DNA of 64,000 nt from Paenibacillus_AA sp045062745 (GCF_045062745.1 NZ_JBJGED010000001.1:124001-188000); one strand, 5' to 3'. Numbered from the stretch's first letter, positions 42,598-51,710 are shown. Numbers and translations are program-made. Notes: generated by a model not told the origin, from the letters alone.

Positions 42598-43092
42598 TTA
42601 CCGGTCCAGCTCAGGTTCTTTAATGCTCCAGATCCCTTGCACGATCTGCTCTTTGAAAACTTCCTGAATCGAATAAATGACGGGTGCCGAAGGAATGTCG
42701 AACTTCAGATGGGAGTGTGGAATCTCCGTAAGCATTGTACCTAACGCATGGCCTCGCCCGTCACGAATCACGTTCCAAAAGACTCTCGATCTGTTATCCT
42801 CCGCGCCCCATTTCTCAATGGAGTTTCGGAAAATCAAGTGATTGGCGATGACGAAGTCATTCTCCTCAAGTTCATCACTCGCGCTAAATCCCGCATTTTC
42901 CAACTGTTCAAATATTGCCTGCATAAGCTGTTCCAAATAAAGACCGTAGGCCGCATCTTCAATTTCCTCAAAAGCTGCCGTCAAGTCCTTATGCATGAAT
43001 TCGTATAAGGACTTCCACTCGGACTCAATATAACGGTTGGCCGCATTAACATTTCTTCAATTGTCATGTCATGACAGAATAGTTTACTCATA
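42598..43092 (-). pseudogene. Unknown gene with an N-terminal frameshift
   Basis: An ATG at 43092 with AAAGGAGG 9 nt upstream opens MSKLFCHDMTIEEMLM. The sense then moves one frame at about 43045 and continues NRYIESEWKSLYEFMHKDLT, ending ...SIKEPELDR at 42598. One lost G in a CGGGCC context would explain it. The downstream 132 codons are intact and may be translated from the internal ATG at 42996. The protein is acidic and helical; no family recognised. The divergent neighbour is the twin-MerR regulator at 43246. Confidence 0.6.
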
Positions 43093-43245
43093 AACTTACG
43101 CCTCCTTTTCAACACTCAATTCCATTGTATAACATATAAGCCAATTGGAAGGTTTTCCGATAAATGAGAAGGAAAGTCGAGTATTATTCGAGAAAACTTA
43201 TAAAGCACTTTAATCCTGATCATTTTTAGAAGAGGGTCCTTGACG

Positions 43246-43947
43246 ATGCGTCCAAAAAAAATGGCGACAACATTCATGATTAGTGCCAGCACCTTACGAA
43301 ATTACGAGGCTAAGGGCCTGATCCCTCCCGCGGAAAGATCAGCGAAAGGCCATCGCATGTATACGGACCTGCATGCAGCTTACCTAGGATGTATTCAAGG
43401 CATGGCCCCCGCATTCGGGATGGAGACAACTACCGAAGCGCTTCATGATCTTCAGCATGACAAGCCGCATGACGCACTGTGGGCCATTAGAAAAAAGGAA
43501 GTCGCTTTATATGAGGAAAGAGTGAAGTTAGAGAGATTAATCGAGGATATTCGGCAACAATCGAATGAAAATAAATCACCGAATACTAAGGAACGGTTCG
43601 CCATCAACGAGGTATCTAAGATGACGAAAGTACCTAAATCGACGATCCGCTACTGGGAGCAAGCGGGTTATGTTACGGCGGACCGGGACGATGAAAACCG
43701 TTATCGATATTACAGTAAAGGGCATCTATTAAAAATCAGGTTGATCCATGTGCTGCAAAGCTCCGTTTATTCGGAGGACACCGTAAAACTTAAGCAATCT
43801 ATCGCCGCTGCCGAACATACGGATCTGCAGAGTATCATGAAGCTGGCTGAACAAATTCAGTCTTATCAAAATAAGTCTATCGAGTCCCAAATGTGCGGGA
43901 TATCTTATTTGTGGAAATTAATTCAACTGTCAAAAGCCCCGATTTAA
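43246..43947 (+). CDS. Protein with two MerR-type helix-turn-helix domains
   Basis: The ATG at 43246 follows AGAGGG; a TTG at 43240 is too close to it. Of 233 residues, about 10-70 form one MerR-like domain (FMISASTLRNYEAKGLIPPA) and about 120-185 a second (AINEVSKMTKVPKSTIRYWE, then QAGYVTADRDDENRYRYYSK). A helical linker (about 75-110) lies between. MerR proteins usually have one DNA-binding domain and dimerise, so two in one chain are unusual. No metal or drug ligand motif is visible at the C terminus. It is divergent from the broken gene at 42598-43092. Confidence 0.82.
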   Translation: MRPKKMATTFMISASTLRNYEAKGLIPPAERSAKGHRMYTDLHAAYLGCIQGMAPAFGMETTTEALHDLQHDKPHDALWAIRKKEVALYEERVKLERLIEDIRQQSNENKSPNTKERFAINEVSKMTKVPKSTIRYWEQAGYVTADRDDENRYRYYSKGHLLKIRLIHVLQSSVYSEDTVKLKQSIAAAEHTDLQSIMKLAEQIQSYQNKSIESQMCGISYLWKLIQLSKAPI

Positions 43948-44005
43948 ATGCCGCCCGCGCAAAGGATCATCGTGTAGCGATATTGTCGCAGGTTCGCCGC
44001 AAGCC

Positions 44006-44054
44006 AAACAAGCCTTCAAAGACGCGTTCCCGCGAAAGCTTTGAAGGCTTGTTT
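44006..44054. terminator. 16-bp perfect inverted repeat between convergent genes
   Basis: AAACAAGCCTTCAAAG (44006-44021) and CTTTGAAGGCTTGTTT (44039-44054) are perfectly complementary with a 17-nt loop. It lies between the MerR gene and the convergent nitrilase. There is no long T-run, so it is either a bidirectional terminator or a processing site. Confidence 0.5.
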
Positions 44055-44064
44055 GAAAATCGTT

Positions 44065-45003
44065 TTACCGGACGACGTGAGCTCGGCGATGCTCCAGGCA
44101 GCCGCCGAAATAGTCCTCCAGCCGGACGAGCCGGAACTCTTCGATCACCTGCTCGACCGTAATCTCCTCGGTCTCGCTCGACAGCAGAACGGATCCGAGC
44201 AGCCCGGGATCCTGGATCGAGATCTTCGCGCCGTAGCGCTGCTTTATCGCCGGAAACTTGCGTCCGTTGTCATCAATGTGTATGACGGCACAGTCCAAGT
44301 TCACCGTTGTGGTCAGGAAATGATAATAGTTCGTGCTGGTCGCCACGATCTCGCCGGTCGGGGACAGGACCGTGCAAGGCAGGCCTGCGACGGCGCCGGC
44401 GAAATGCGCCCGGCATGAATAGGCCCAATACGCCTGCATCAGCCCACCATGATACAACGAGGCGAACACGATCAAGTCGGGCTTCAGCCGCTCGATCTTC
44501 GAACGCAATTCTTCAAAGTTCAGGTCGAAGCAGATCGCGAACGCCACCCGTCCGAAATCGGTCTCCACGATCGGCACCTCGTCTCCGTATTGCAAGCCGC
44601 CTACCGTATGCTCCACGGGGACGAGATGATTTTTGTAATAGGCGCCACAGATCTCCCCGTCCCGATCGAGCAACTGCACGGCGTTGCGCCATGTGCCGTC
44701 CGGTAGCTCGACATGGGCCGAATACGTGATGTAGCAGCGATGCTGCCTCGCCTTCTCCGCCAGCATCTCGCGGATGCGGGTCCCCCGGACTCGATAGAAC
44801 GAGTTGCGGAGTTCCACCGGCTCGTAATACGGCCGGTCGCACGCTTCCGGGAGGACGATCAGATCCGGCCCGTCGGGCAGCACCCGGTCGAGCTCCCGCT
44901 CCCAATGCTGCTTCATGCGCTCCACGGCCTCCTCCAACGGTACGGCTGAATCGATGGCGAACGGCTGAGGGCCGAGACAGCTGATTTTCACAAACCTGGA
45001 CAC
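44065..45003 (-). CDS. Nitrilase-superfamily carbon-nitrogen hydrolase
   Basis: The 312-residue protein has the full catalytic triad of the family: E53 in LIVLPEACDRPY, K124 in GAYYKNHLVPVEH and C158 in AFAICFDLNFEELRS. Such enzymes hydrolyse nitriles, amides or carbamoyl compounds in the cytoplasm; the subgroup and substrate cannot be set from the sequence alone. It is GC-rich, unlike the region just left of it. A frameshifted gene lies 35 nt upstream on the same strand. Confidence 0.9.
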   Translation of the reverse strand: MSRFVKISCLGPQPFAIDSAVPLEEAVERMKQHWERELDRVLPDGPDLIVLPEACDRPYYEPVELRNSFYRVRGTRIREMLAEKARQHRCYITYSAHVELPDGTWRNAVQLLDRDGEICGAYYKNHLVPVEHTVGGLQYGDEVPIVETDFGRVAFAICFDLNFEELRSKIERLKPDLIVFASLYHGGLMQAYWAYSCRAHFAGAVAGLPCTVLSPTGEIVATSTNYYHFLTTTVNLDCAVIHIDDNGRKFPAIKQRYGAKISIQDPGLLGSVLLSSETEEITVEQVIEEFRLVRLEDYFGGCLEHRRAHVVR

Positions 45004-45037
45004 GCATGCATCCCTCCGATGTTTAGTCTTTCCGCGC

Positions 45038-45374
45038 TTACACTTCCAGGCGTTCCAGCGTCAACCAGACGCCTGCTTCCATGGTCTGGTCCGCGCCGAA
45101 GCCGAGCAGGTGCCCGTAGATCGAATCGTCGATCGAAGTCGTGGACAACGAGGCTTCCTCCCCGCGGGCACAGCAGATCCCCGCCCCCCGTTGTCGCAGC
45201 GCCAGACGCTGCGGCCGTACGGATTGTCGGACGGCAGTCCAACTTCTGCTCCGTCGTCGGCTCCGGTCCCAGGTGCTCGATGGACCTCCATACGTAAGTC
45301 CACGAAGAGGACGAAGCTGAAGAAAAACCGATTCTTGATTTCTGCGGCAGCCATTTGCCGAGCCATTCACCCAT
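45038..45374 (-). pseudogene. Frameshifted gene upstream of the nitrilase
   Basis: Coding-like stretches occur in successive minus-strand frames: MGEWLGKWLPQKSRIGFS, then VEHRAPG-type sequence and EVGLPSDNPYGRSVWRCDNG, then EEASLSTTSIDDSIYGHLLG to LTLERLEV and stop. None of the three overlapping frames is convincing alone, but together they read as one ~110-residue protein with at least two frameshifts. Family unknown. It may once have been co-transcribed with the nitrilase. Confidence 0.4.
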
Positions 45375-45565
45375 GTCCTTCCCTCCCAGTCGCGATCGCA
45401 AGGACTATGACCATGTTAGCATCATCTTAATGGAACTGTCCCCGCTTGAATATGAGCAATATTAACGAAAAGTGGAACAAATTTGTCTTTGGAGGGGGGA
45501 AAGCAATCTGTGGTACACCAAGGACATTCCGGCTCCCGGCCAGAAAGGATGGCACTTCATGAAAA

Positions 45566-45592
45566 TGACAAGAACTTTATCCCATCCCGCGG
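45566..45592 (-). repeat. Half-copy of the AGTTCTTGTCA stem repeat
   Basis: TGACAAGAACTTTATCCC followed by ATCCCGCGG matches the right arm and flank of the copy ending at 33316. It lies in the gap upstream of the WYL regulator. Confidence 0.6.
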
Positions 45593-45658
45593 ACAAAGAT
45601 TGCTAATGTGCATAGTAAGCCCGAAAGCCGCAGCGAAGCGACGCCCGACGCAGCGTGA

Positions 45659-45664
45659 TATAAT
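45659..45664 (+). promoter_or_regulatory. Extended -10 element of the WYL regulator
   Basis: TGATATAAT gives a perfect TATAAT with the TG extension. No good -35 is present. It lies only 18 nt before the start codon, so the leader would be very short. Confidence 0.5.
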
Positions 45665-45681
45665 CTAACCAGGTGATGCGC

Positions 45682-46584
45682 ATGCAAATAAGCCGTTTAT
45701 TCGAAATCGTATATCTGCTCTTACACAAAAAGAACATTACCGCAAGAGAACTCTCTGAGCGCTTCGAGGTGTCGCAGCGCACGATCTACCGCGACATCGA
45801 GACGCTGTGCCAGGCGGGCATTCCGATCTTCACGAACAAGGGCAAGGGTGGCGGGATCAGCCTGACGGACAACTTCACGCTAAACAAATCCGTGCTGTCG
45901 GAGGAGGAGCGTGGCGAGATCTTGTCCGCGCTTCAGGGAATGCAAGCCACGGGATTCTCAGAAGCGGACCAGGTGCTATCCAAGCTGAGCGCTTTGTTCG
46001 GCACGAACGCGCCGAATTGGGTCGAGATCGATTTCTCCGACTGGAGCGACACGCAGCAGCACAAATTCGCCCAGGTGAAAGAAGCCGTCCTCCGCCAGAA
46101 GGTCCTGAGCTTCGACTATTACAGCAGCTACGGTGAGAAAACTCACCGGATCGCTGAGCCGCTGCAGCTGTGGTTCAAGGGCCGGACCTGGTACGTCCGG
46201 GCGTACTGCAGATCGAAGCAGGACATGCGGACGTTCAAGCTGACTCGGATGAAAAATCTGAAGGTCATCGAGGAGACGTTCGACCGGACCTTGCCCTCCG
46301 CAGAATCGCCTTCTACCATGAGTCGTCCGCAGGAGCACCCAGTCGTCACGCTTCGGCTAAAGGTTGATTTTTCGCAGGCGTTCCGGGTTTACGACGAGTT
46401 CGACGAGCCGGAGATCTCGAAGGACGCCGATGGAAGCTTCCTAATCACAGTCTCCTATCCGGACGACGATTGGGTCTACGGGCATCTCCTCTCGTTCGGT
46501 CCCCATGTGGAAGTATTGGAGCCGGCTCACGTACGGGAAATGTTAATCGTGTGGCTGCGAAAAACATTGGAACGCTATTCATAA
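45682..46584 (+). CDS. YafY/DeoR-like WYL-domain transcription regulator
   Basis: The ATG at 45682 follows AGGTGA; ATG 45676 and GTG 45673 are alternatives. The 300-residue protein has an N-terminal HTH_11 domain (ITARELSERFEVSQRTIYRD), then a WYL domain (VLSFDYYSSYGEKTHRIAEP, LWFKGRTWYVRAYCRSKQDM) and a C-terminal WCX extension (VYGHLLSFGPHVEVLEP). Such proteins bind DNA and sense a ligand or nucleic acid through the WYL domain. A zinc-ribbon gene follows within 80 nt, an arrangement common in Bacilli, so the two are probably co-expressed. Confidence 0.92.
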   Translation: MQISRLFEIVYLLLHKKNITARELSERFEVSQRTIYRDIETLCQAGIPIFTNKGKGGGISLTDNFTLNKSVLSEEERGEILSALQGMQATGFSEADQVLSKLSALFGTNAPNWVEIDFSDWSDTQQHKFAQVKEAVLRQKVLSFDYYSSYGEKTHRIAEPLQLWFKGRTWYVRAYCRSKQDMRTFKLTRMKNLKVIEETFDRTLPSAESPSTMSRPQEHPVVTLRLKVDFSQAFRVYDEFDEPEISKDADGSFLITVSYPDDDWVYGHLLSFGPHVEVLEPAHVREMLIVWLRKTLERYS

Positions 46585-46660
46585 TATGACACGCAGTTGT
46601 CACATTAAAGGCCGTACAATAAGGGCATCACCGGTCGCAAGACCGTCTAGGAGGATGAAC

Positions 46661-46930
46661 ATGGGACATACGGAATTTTGCCAAAGCTGCGGGATGCCGA
46701 CGGACGGCAATGCTGAGCTGCACGGAACGAACACTGACGGGAGCAAGAACTCGGATTATTGCATGTATTGCTACAAGGATGGGGCCTTCACCGCCGATGT
46801 CAATATGGATCAGATGATCGAATCTTGCGTCCCGCACGTAGTCGCCTCGGTGCAGGGAATGACGGAGGACACCGCGAGAAGCATGATGCGCGAGCAGTTC
46901 CCGACGCTTAAGAGGTGGCGGGATCAATAA
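46661..46930 (+). CDS. Putative zinc-ribbon protein (PF12674 type)
   Basis: The ATG at 46661 lies 6 nt after AGGAGG; the ATG at 46655 is too close. The 89-residue protein begins MGHTEFCQSCGMPTDGN and has a second pair CMYCYKDGAF, so four cysteines form a zinc ribbon. A helical C-terminal half follows (MTEDTARSMMREQFPTLKRW). This small family usually accompanies YafY-type or AraC-type regulators; its molecular role is not established. A strong terminator follows immediately. Confidence 0.88.
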   Translation: MGHTEFCQSCGMPTDGNAELHGTNTDGSKNSDYCMYCYKDGAFTADVNMDQMIESCVPHVVASVQGMTEDTARSMMREQFPTLKRWRDQ

Positions 46931-46933
46931 AGC

Positions 46934-46966
46934 AAAAAGCGCAGGAATAAATCCTGCGTTTTTTTC
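46934..46966 (+). terminator. Terminator of the WYL/zinc-ribbon operon
   Basis: A stem GCGCAGGA / TCCTGCG with a 4-nt loop, flanked by AAAAA on the left and TTTTTT on the right, so it can work in both directions. Confidence 0.85.
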
Positions 46967-47010
46967 ATGAACAAAGCAAATAGTTCATGTAATAAATTCA
47001 TACCGCACAA

Positions 47011-47547
47011 CTAAGCTGGAACGTAGGTCAACCTGATCACTTGCTCGCCAATTCGATCGCTTGCCACGAGGCGCAGCGGCGGCCGCGGACCGGCGAAGAA
47101 CGGTTTGCCGTGACCCAGCACGACTGGATGGAGATAGAGTCGATACTCATCAACGAGACCAAGCTCCGTTAGACTGTGCGCCAACTCCGGCCCGGCAACT
47201 TCAATCTCCCCTTCATGCTGAGCCTTCAGCCCACGTATGGCCGCTGCGAGGTCGCCCTCGATCAGAGAAGCGTTCGGACCGACGGACTTTAACGTCCTCG
47301 ACACCACCCACTTCGGTTTGCTTTGCCACGCCGCTGCGTATTCCCGTTCCGGCGCATCCCATTCAATATGGTCTCCGTCCCAAAACCGCATGATCTCGTA
47401 CATGCGGCGCCCGTACAGGCAGCCCGCCAGGCCGCGCACGTCGTCGATGAAATGACGGAATAACACGGGGTCGGGCTGAAATGCCGGGTGGTCGTGGTCG
47501 ACGAACCCGTCCAGAGACTGGTTTAATGCGAAAACGATCTTTGCCAT
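47011..47547 (-). CDS. RibD C-terminal / dihydrofolate-reductase-like protein
   Basis: The start at ATG 47547 follows AGAGAGGAG; the frame is open further upstream but without such a site. The 178-residue protein begins MAKIVFALNQSLDGFVDHDH and contains YGRRMYEIMRFWDGD, WVVSRTLKSVG, EVAGPELAHSLTELGLVDEY and LHPVVLGHGKPFF, the usual marks of the RibD_C/YwjB-like reductase family. It probably uses NADPH to reduce a small carbonyl compound. It stands alone. Confidence 0.9.
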   Translation of the reverse strand: MAKIVFALNQSLDGFVDHDHPAFQPDPVLFRHFIDDVRGLAGCLYGRRMYEIMRFWDGDHIEWDAPEREYAAAWQSKPKWVVSRTLKSVGPNASLIEGDLAAAIRGLKAQHEGEIEVAGPELAHSLTELGLVDEYRLYLHPVVLGHGKPFFAGPRPPLRLVASDRIGEQVIRLTYVPA

Positions 47548-47705
47548 GCGACTGACTCTCCTCTCTGGTTTTCTCGCACATTCATTATCAGGATTACACG
47601 TTCCATATGCAGCCCCTTTATGTCTACATTTTATCATCCAACAGCATGCCCGGTTTCTTATGGATTGCTAATGTGTCCAGTCGCTGGCCCAACTATCCCC
47701 CACCT

Positions 47706-48413
47706 CTACCCTTGAAAATCCACTCCCAAAGCGAATTCAACGGCACTTTCAGCATGGATTCTTGTTGTGTCATATACGGGTATGGTGCAATCATCTTGTG
47801 AGATCAGTAGTGTTATTTCTGTACATCCCAAGATAACTGCTTCCGCTCCATTCTGCATAAGACCATTGATTATTCTTAAATAAGTTTGCTTAGACTCTTC
47901 CTTAATAACCCCTAGACAAAGTTCTTGATATATGATGTCATGCACAACCGCCCGATCTACTTCATTCGGCACAATTACCTCAAGTCCATACTTCTCAATG
48001 AGCCTACCCTTATAAAAATTTTGTTCCATTGTAAAAGCAGTTCCTAGTAACGCAACTTTTTTGATGCCATCTTTAACTATTTCATTCGCAGTAGAGTCTG
48101 CAATATGAATGAACGGAATTGATACCGATTGTTCAACTTCACGTGCCATTTTGTGCATGGTATTCGTGCAAATGACGATTAAGTCTGCACCACCCGCTTC
48201 AAGTTTTTGGGCGGACTCAATCATTATTCTTGTAGCCTCAGACCAGTTCCCCTCATGCTGTAAAGTCTTAATCTCTTGAAAATCTACTGAGTACATTAGA
48301 CTCTTAGCGGAATGATGTCCACCTAGTTTCTTTTTTACATGTTGATTAATAATCTGGTAATAGAGTAGAGAGGACTCCCAGCTCATTCCCCCAATAAGGC
48401 CTATCGTTTTCAA
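47706..48413 (-). CDS. Aspartate/glutamate racemase family protein
   Basis: The 235-residue protein starts MKTIGLIGGMSWESSLLYYQ. It carries the two catalytic cysteines of the family, C82 in IVICTNTMHK and C197 in AVILGCTEITLL, which act as the two acid-base residues in cofactor-independent racemisation. Length is normal for aspartate racemase (YgeA-like). It might supply D-aspartate or act on a related amino acid. The gene is more AT-rich than its right-hand neighbours. Confidence 0.9.
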   Translation of the reverse strand: MKTIGLIGGMSWESSLLYYQIINQHVKKKLGGHHSAKSLMYSVDFQEIKTLQHEGNWSEATRIMIESAQKLEAGGADLIVICTNTMHKMAREVEQSVSIPFIHIADSTANEIVKDGIKKVALLGTAFTMEQNFYKGRLIEKYGLEVIVPNEVDRAVVHDIIYQELCLGVIKEESKQTYLRIINGLMQNGAEAVILGCTEITLLISQDDCTIPVYDTTRIHAESAVEFALGVDFQG

Positions 48414-48447
48414 TCTCCCATCACCTCACTTATTGTTAACAACGATT

Positions 48448-48663
48448 TTAATGAAGTCCATAATGAATAATTTGATATCGGATTACCTCATTACCGAATG
48501 TAAACCATAGTAATAAAAGCCATACTATACTTCCCATTATCAAACTAAACCACGCAAAAATACGACTTTCCTTGTTTATTAATGGGAATAGAGCAATTAA
48601 CAATGCTCCTAATCCAAATGTTAATACCACAGTTAGTTGACTTGTTAAAGTTTGAAAAATCAA
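48448..48663 (-). CDS. Small two-helix membrane protein, 71 aa
   Basis: The 71-residue product has two transmembrane segments (VVLTFGLGALLIALFPLI and FSLIMGSIVWLLLLWFTF). The ATG directly follows a GGGGGC-type region that is only a fair ribosome binding site. No family is recognised. It ends 35 nt before the racemase gene and could share its transcript. Confidence 0.55.
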   Translation of the reverse strand: MIFQTLTSQLTVVLTFGLGALLIALFPLINKESRIFAWFSLIMGSIVWLLLLWFTFGNEVIRYQIIHYGLH

Positions 48664-48857
48664 CTAGCCCCCTCCTACACTACTGATCGTTCGATTCACG
48701 CTAATGGCAACAACGGCTTCAATATCTTCAACAGCAAATGCAAGATGCTGGATACCCAGGGTATTTGCAAAAGCTTGCTGAATCCCTTTTTCATGCAGAC
48801 GGCGAATAAAATTTGATTAGCTATATCCATACCTACCGTCTGGCGTCCCCAATCCAT
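48664..48857 (-). pseudogene. Remnant of a VOC-family gene
   Basis: The minus strand reads RRLHEKGIQQAFANTLGIQH then LAFAVEDIEAVVA, which matches the centre of a VOC protein. The rest is absent, and a TAA interrupts the frame upstream (48815 region). It ends just before the small membrane gene. Confidence 0.5.
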
Positions 48858-49102
48858 TATAAGTCGTGAACTAAAGCGATAAATAGCCCTCCTTATGTAT
48901 TTTGTTCTTGTACGCTTATTTTACCATACGTTTTATCGGACCCGTTATGTCACTCCAGAATGGCGCCGGGGCGAGAAGCGTCAATACGCCCTTCAACCTT
49001 TTGGTGAAGAATACGACGGGGCTAAAAGGGAAATATGATAGAATATGTTGATGATGAAGCCTTGGCAATTCCGTTTGGTGATGAATGAGGGAGGTCTAAG
49101 TT

Positions 49103-51658
49103 TTGAATAGGCAGGAAAAGGTCAGCACGGGGTTAAGAGAGTTTGATCAGGCGATCGACCATCTTCGGCTAGGCGACAATGTGGTGTGGCAAGTGGACTC
49201 GGTATCCGGATACCGGATTATGGTCGACCCCTACGTGACTCAGGCTAGGCTGGACGGGAGAAAGCTGATATATGTGCGTTTCGGAAGCCATCCGCCGATT
49301 CTGGAGCACAGCGACGATTTTCAAGTTTATCGTATGAACGCGGAGATGGGCTTCGAGAGCTTTGCCATGGACTTATTCAGTCTGGTTCGGCAAGAGGGCC
49401 GAGGAGCGTTCTATGTGTTCGACTGTCTGACCGACTTGTTGGAATACTGGCATTCCGATTTGATGATCGGTAATTTTTTCAAGGTGATGTGCCCCTTCTT
49501 ATATGAGATGGAAACCATAGCGTATTTTGCGGTTATCCGGAATGTTCATACCTACAGCACGATTTCTTCGATTCGGGAAACGACACAAGTTTTGTTGGAT
49601 CTATATCAAGTCGACCATAATTACTATATTCATCCCTTAAAGGTGTGGGAACGCTATTCCTCGACGATGTATTTCCCGCATCTCATTCAAGGGCAGGAGG
49701 CTGTGGCCATCACGGCCAGCGCGGAAGCGACCAAGCTGTTCTCCAGCATCCGCCGCGGGGAGGAGAGGCTCGATTATTGGGACGTTCTCTTTAAGAACGC
49801 GGAAGAAGCGCTTGGATTGGAGCCGGAACAGAAGGAGAACACCAAGAGGCTGTTAATGTCCATTCTGATCGGCAATGAATCCAAAATGTTGGAGCTGTGC
49901 AATCAGTATTTCACCTTGGCGGACATTCTGAAGATTGCATCAAGAGAGGTAGGCACCGGCTTTATCGGAGGCAAGAGTGTCGGGATGCTGATCGCAAGAA
50001 AAATTCTCGAACGCGACGGGAAGGGAAGGTTCGCTCCCTATATGGAGCCCCATGATTCCTTCTATATCGGGTCCGATGTATTCTACACCTATATTGTTCA
50101 GAACGGGTGGTGGAAGCTGCGCACCAAGCAAAGGACAAAAGAAGGTTATTTTAAATATGCCCCTGAGCTGGAAAAGAAGATGCTGAACGGGAAATTTCCG
50201 GATAATATTAGGGAAAAGTTTATCCAGGTGTTGGAATATTACGGTCAGTCTCCCATTATTGTGCGTTCCAGCTCCTTGCTGGAGGATAACTTCGGAAACG
50301 CCTTTGCCGGGAAATACGAGAGTGTGTTCTGCGTGAACCAGGGAACCCTGGAGGAGCGCTGTGAAGCCTTCGAGCAAGCGATCCGAATCGTATATGCCAG
50401 CACGATGAGCGAAGATGCCATCACGTATCGAATGAACCGGGGACTCGCGGAGAAGGACGAGCAGATGGCCATCCTCGTACAGCGCGTTTCCGGGGACCAT
50501 TATAACCAACTCTTTTTCCCGCATCTCGCAGGTGTAGGAAATTCATCGAATCTATACGTATGGAACAAGAACATCGATATGGATGCCGGGATGCTGCGTA
50601 TGGTGTTCGGACTGGGCACCAGGGCGGTGGATCGGACCGTCGGCGATTATGCCCGGATCGTGAGCCTGGATGATCCTTCGCGGCTGCCGCTGATGGACGC
50701 TCAAGACTATAAGAAGTTCTCTCAGCATTATGTGGATGTCTTGTCGCTCAAAGAAAATAAGTTGGCTACCGTCAGCTCGGATGAAATCTTGCACCATGAT
50801 CTAAAGGTCAACAAAGGGTTGTTTGCTTCGGTAGACTATCGGACGGAGGAGCGGCTGAGACAGCTGGGGATCGCGGGCGGAAAGACTCCATACATCGTTG
50901 ATTTTCAACAATTGCTCAGAAGGACCGATTTTCCTATCCTGATGCGAGATATGCTGTCTTTGCTGTCCAAGGTATACGAGTATCCTGTAGATATCGAATT
51001 TACAGCAAATTTCACGGGGGACAACACCTTTAACATCAATCTGGTGCAATGCCGGCCGCTGCAAACACGAGGGTTAGGCAAATCGGTCGAATTCCCGAAG
51101 CTGTCGGATGTGCGGGATTGCTTCTTCTCTTTAAAAGGCGAATTCATTGGAGGCAATGTGCGGCTGCCGATCGACTATGTCGTCTTGGTACGTGCGAAGA
51201 CTTACTTGGAGCGTAACGAGCAGGGGAAATACGCGGTGGCCAGGCAGGTGGGCAAGATCAATAGCGCGCTTAAGGGAAAGAATGCCATGCTGGTGGGCCC
51301 CGGCAGATGGGGGACTACCACTCCATCGCTTGGTGTGCCTGTACATTTCACGGAGCTCAGCCATATGTCCGTGATCTGCGAGGTAGCATCGCCTGAAGGA
51401 GGAATGGCGCCCGAATTGTCTTATGGCAGCCACTTCTTTCAGGATTTGGTGGAGACGGGTATTTTTTATGCGGCCATTTTCGCAGGACGGAAGGACGTGG
51501 TTTACAATCCGGAAGTCATTTTAGAACGCGAGAACTTATTAGCCTCCATTCTGCCAATGAGTGAACAATTCACCGATGTCATCCATATCGCCGCAACGGA
51601 TGGAATGGAAGTTTTCTCGGATATCGTCACCCAGAGGTTAATCTGCATTCCCGGTTGA
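49103..51658 (+). CDS. RecA/KaiC-like domain fused to a PEP/pyruvate-binding domain
   Basis: The 851-residue cytoplasmic protein has an N-terminal ~250 residues resembling a KaiC/RecA-type core (STGLREFDQAIDHLRLGDNV, AFYVFDCLTDLLEYWHSDL) but without a Walker A P-loop. From about residue 290 it is a pyruvate phosphate dikinase N-domain (ATP-grasp): GGKSVGMLIARKIL, SPIIVRSSSLLEDNFGNAFA, then GKYESVF and NLVQCRPLQTRG. A further ~200 residues at the C terminus include VGPGRWGTTTPSLGVP. The phospho-histidine and PEP-binding domains of PEP synthase are missing, so it cannot be a complete PEP synthase. It may transfer phosphate to another target. A terminator follows; the gene appears monocistronic. 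Confidence 0.85.
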   Translation: MNRQEKVSTGLREFDQAIDHLRLGDNVVWQVDSVSGYRIMVDPYVTQARLDGRKLIYVRFGSHPPILEHSDDFQVYRMNAEMGFESFAMDLFSLVRQEGRGAFYVFDCLTDLLEYWHSDLMIGNFFKVMCPFLYEMETIAYFAVIRNVHTYSTISSIRETTQVLLDLYQVDHNYYIHPLKVWERYSSTMYFPHLIQGQEAVAITASAEATKLFSSIRRGEERLDYWDVLFKNAEEALGLEPEQKENTKRLLMSILIGNESKMLELCNQYFTLADILKIASREVGTGFIGGKSVGMLIARKILERDGKGRFAPYMEPHDSFYIGSDVFYTYIVQNGWWKLRTKQRTKEGYFKYAPELEKKMLNGKFPDNIREKFIQVLEYYGQSPIIVRSSSLLEDNFGNAFAGKYESVFCVNQGTLEERCEAFEQAIRIVYASTMSEDAITYRMNRGLAEKDEQMAILVQRVSGDHYNQLFFPHLAGVGNSSNLYVWNKNIDMDAGMLRMVFGLGTRAVDRTVGDYARIVSLDDPSRLPLMDAQDYKKFSQHYVDVLSLKENKLATVSSDEILHHDLKVNKGLFASVDYRTEERLRQLGIAGGKTPYIVDFQQLLRRTDFPILMRDMLSLLSKVYEYPVDIEFTANFTGDNTFNINLVQCRPLQTRGLGKSVEFPKLSDVRDCFFSLKGEFIGGNVRLPIDYVVLVRAKTYLERNEQGKYAVARQVGKINSALKGKNAMLVGPGRWGTTTPSLGVPVHFTELSHMSVICEVASPEGGMAPELSYGSHFFQDLVETGIFYAAIFAGRKDVVYNPEVILERENLLASILPMSEQFTDVIHIAATDGMEVFSDIVTQRLICIPG

Positions 51659-51662
51659 ACAA

Positions 51663-51710
51663 TAAAAGCAACCTCCGCGGTGTCGTGGCCGTTCGGGGTT
51701 GCTTTTTTTT
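51663..51710 (+). terminator. Terminator of the PEP/pyruvate-binding gene
   Basis: A stem AAAAGCAACC / GGTTGCTTTT with a longer GC-rich loop runs into eight T. It lies between this gene and the convergent dehydrogenase-like gene. Confidence 0.85.
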
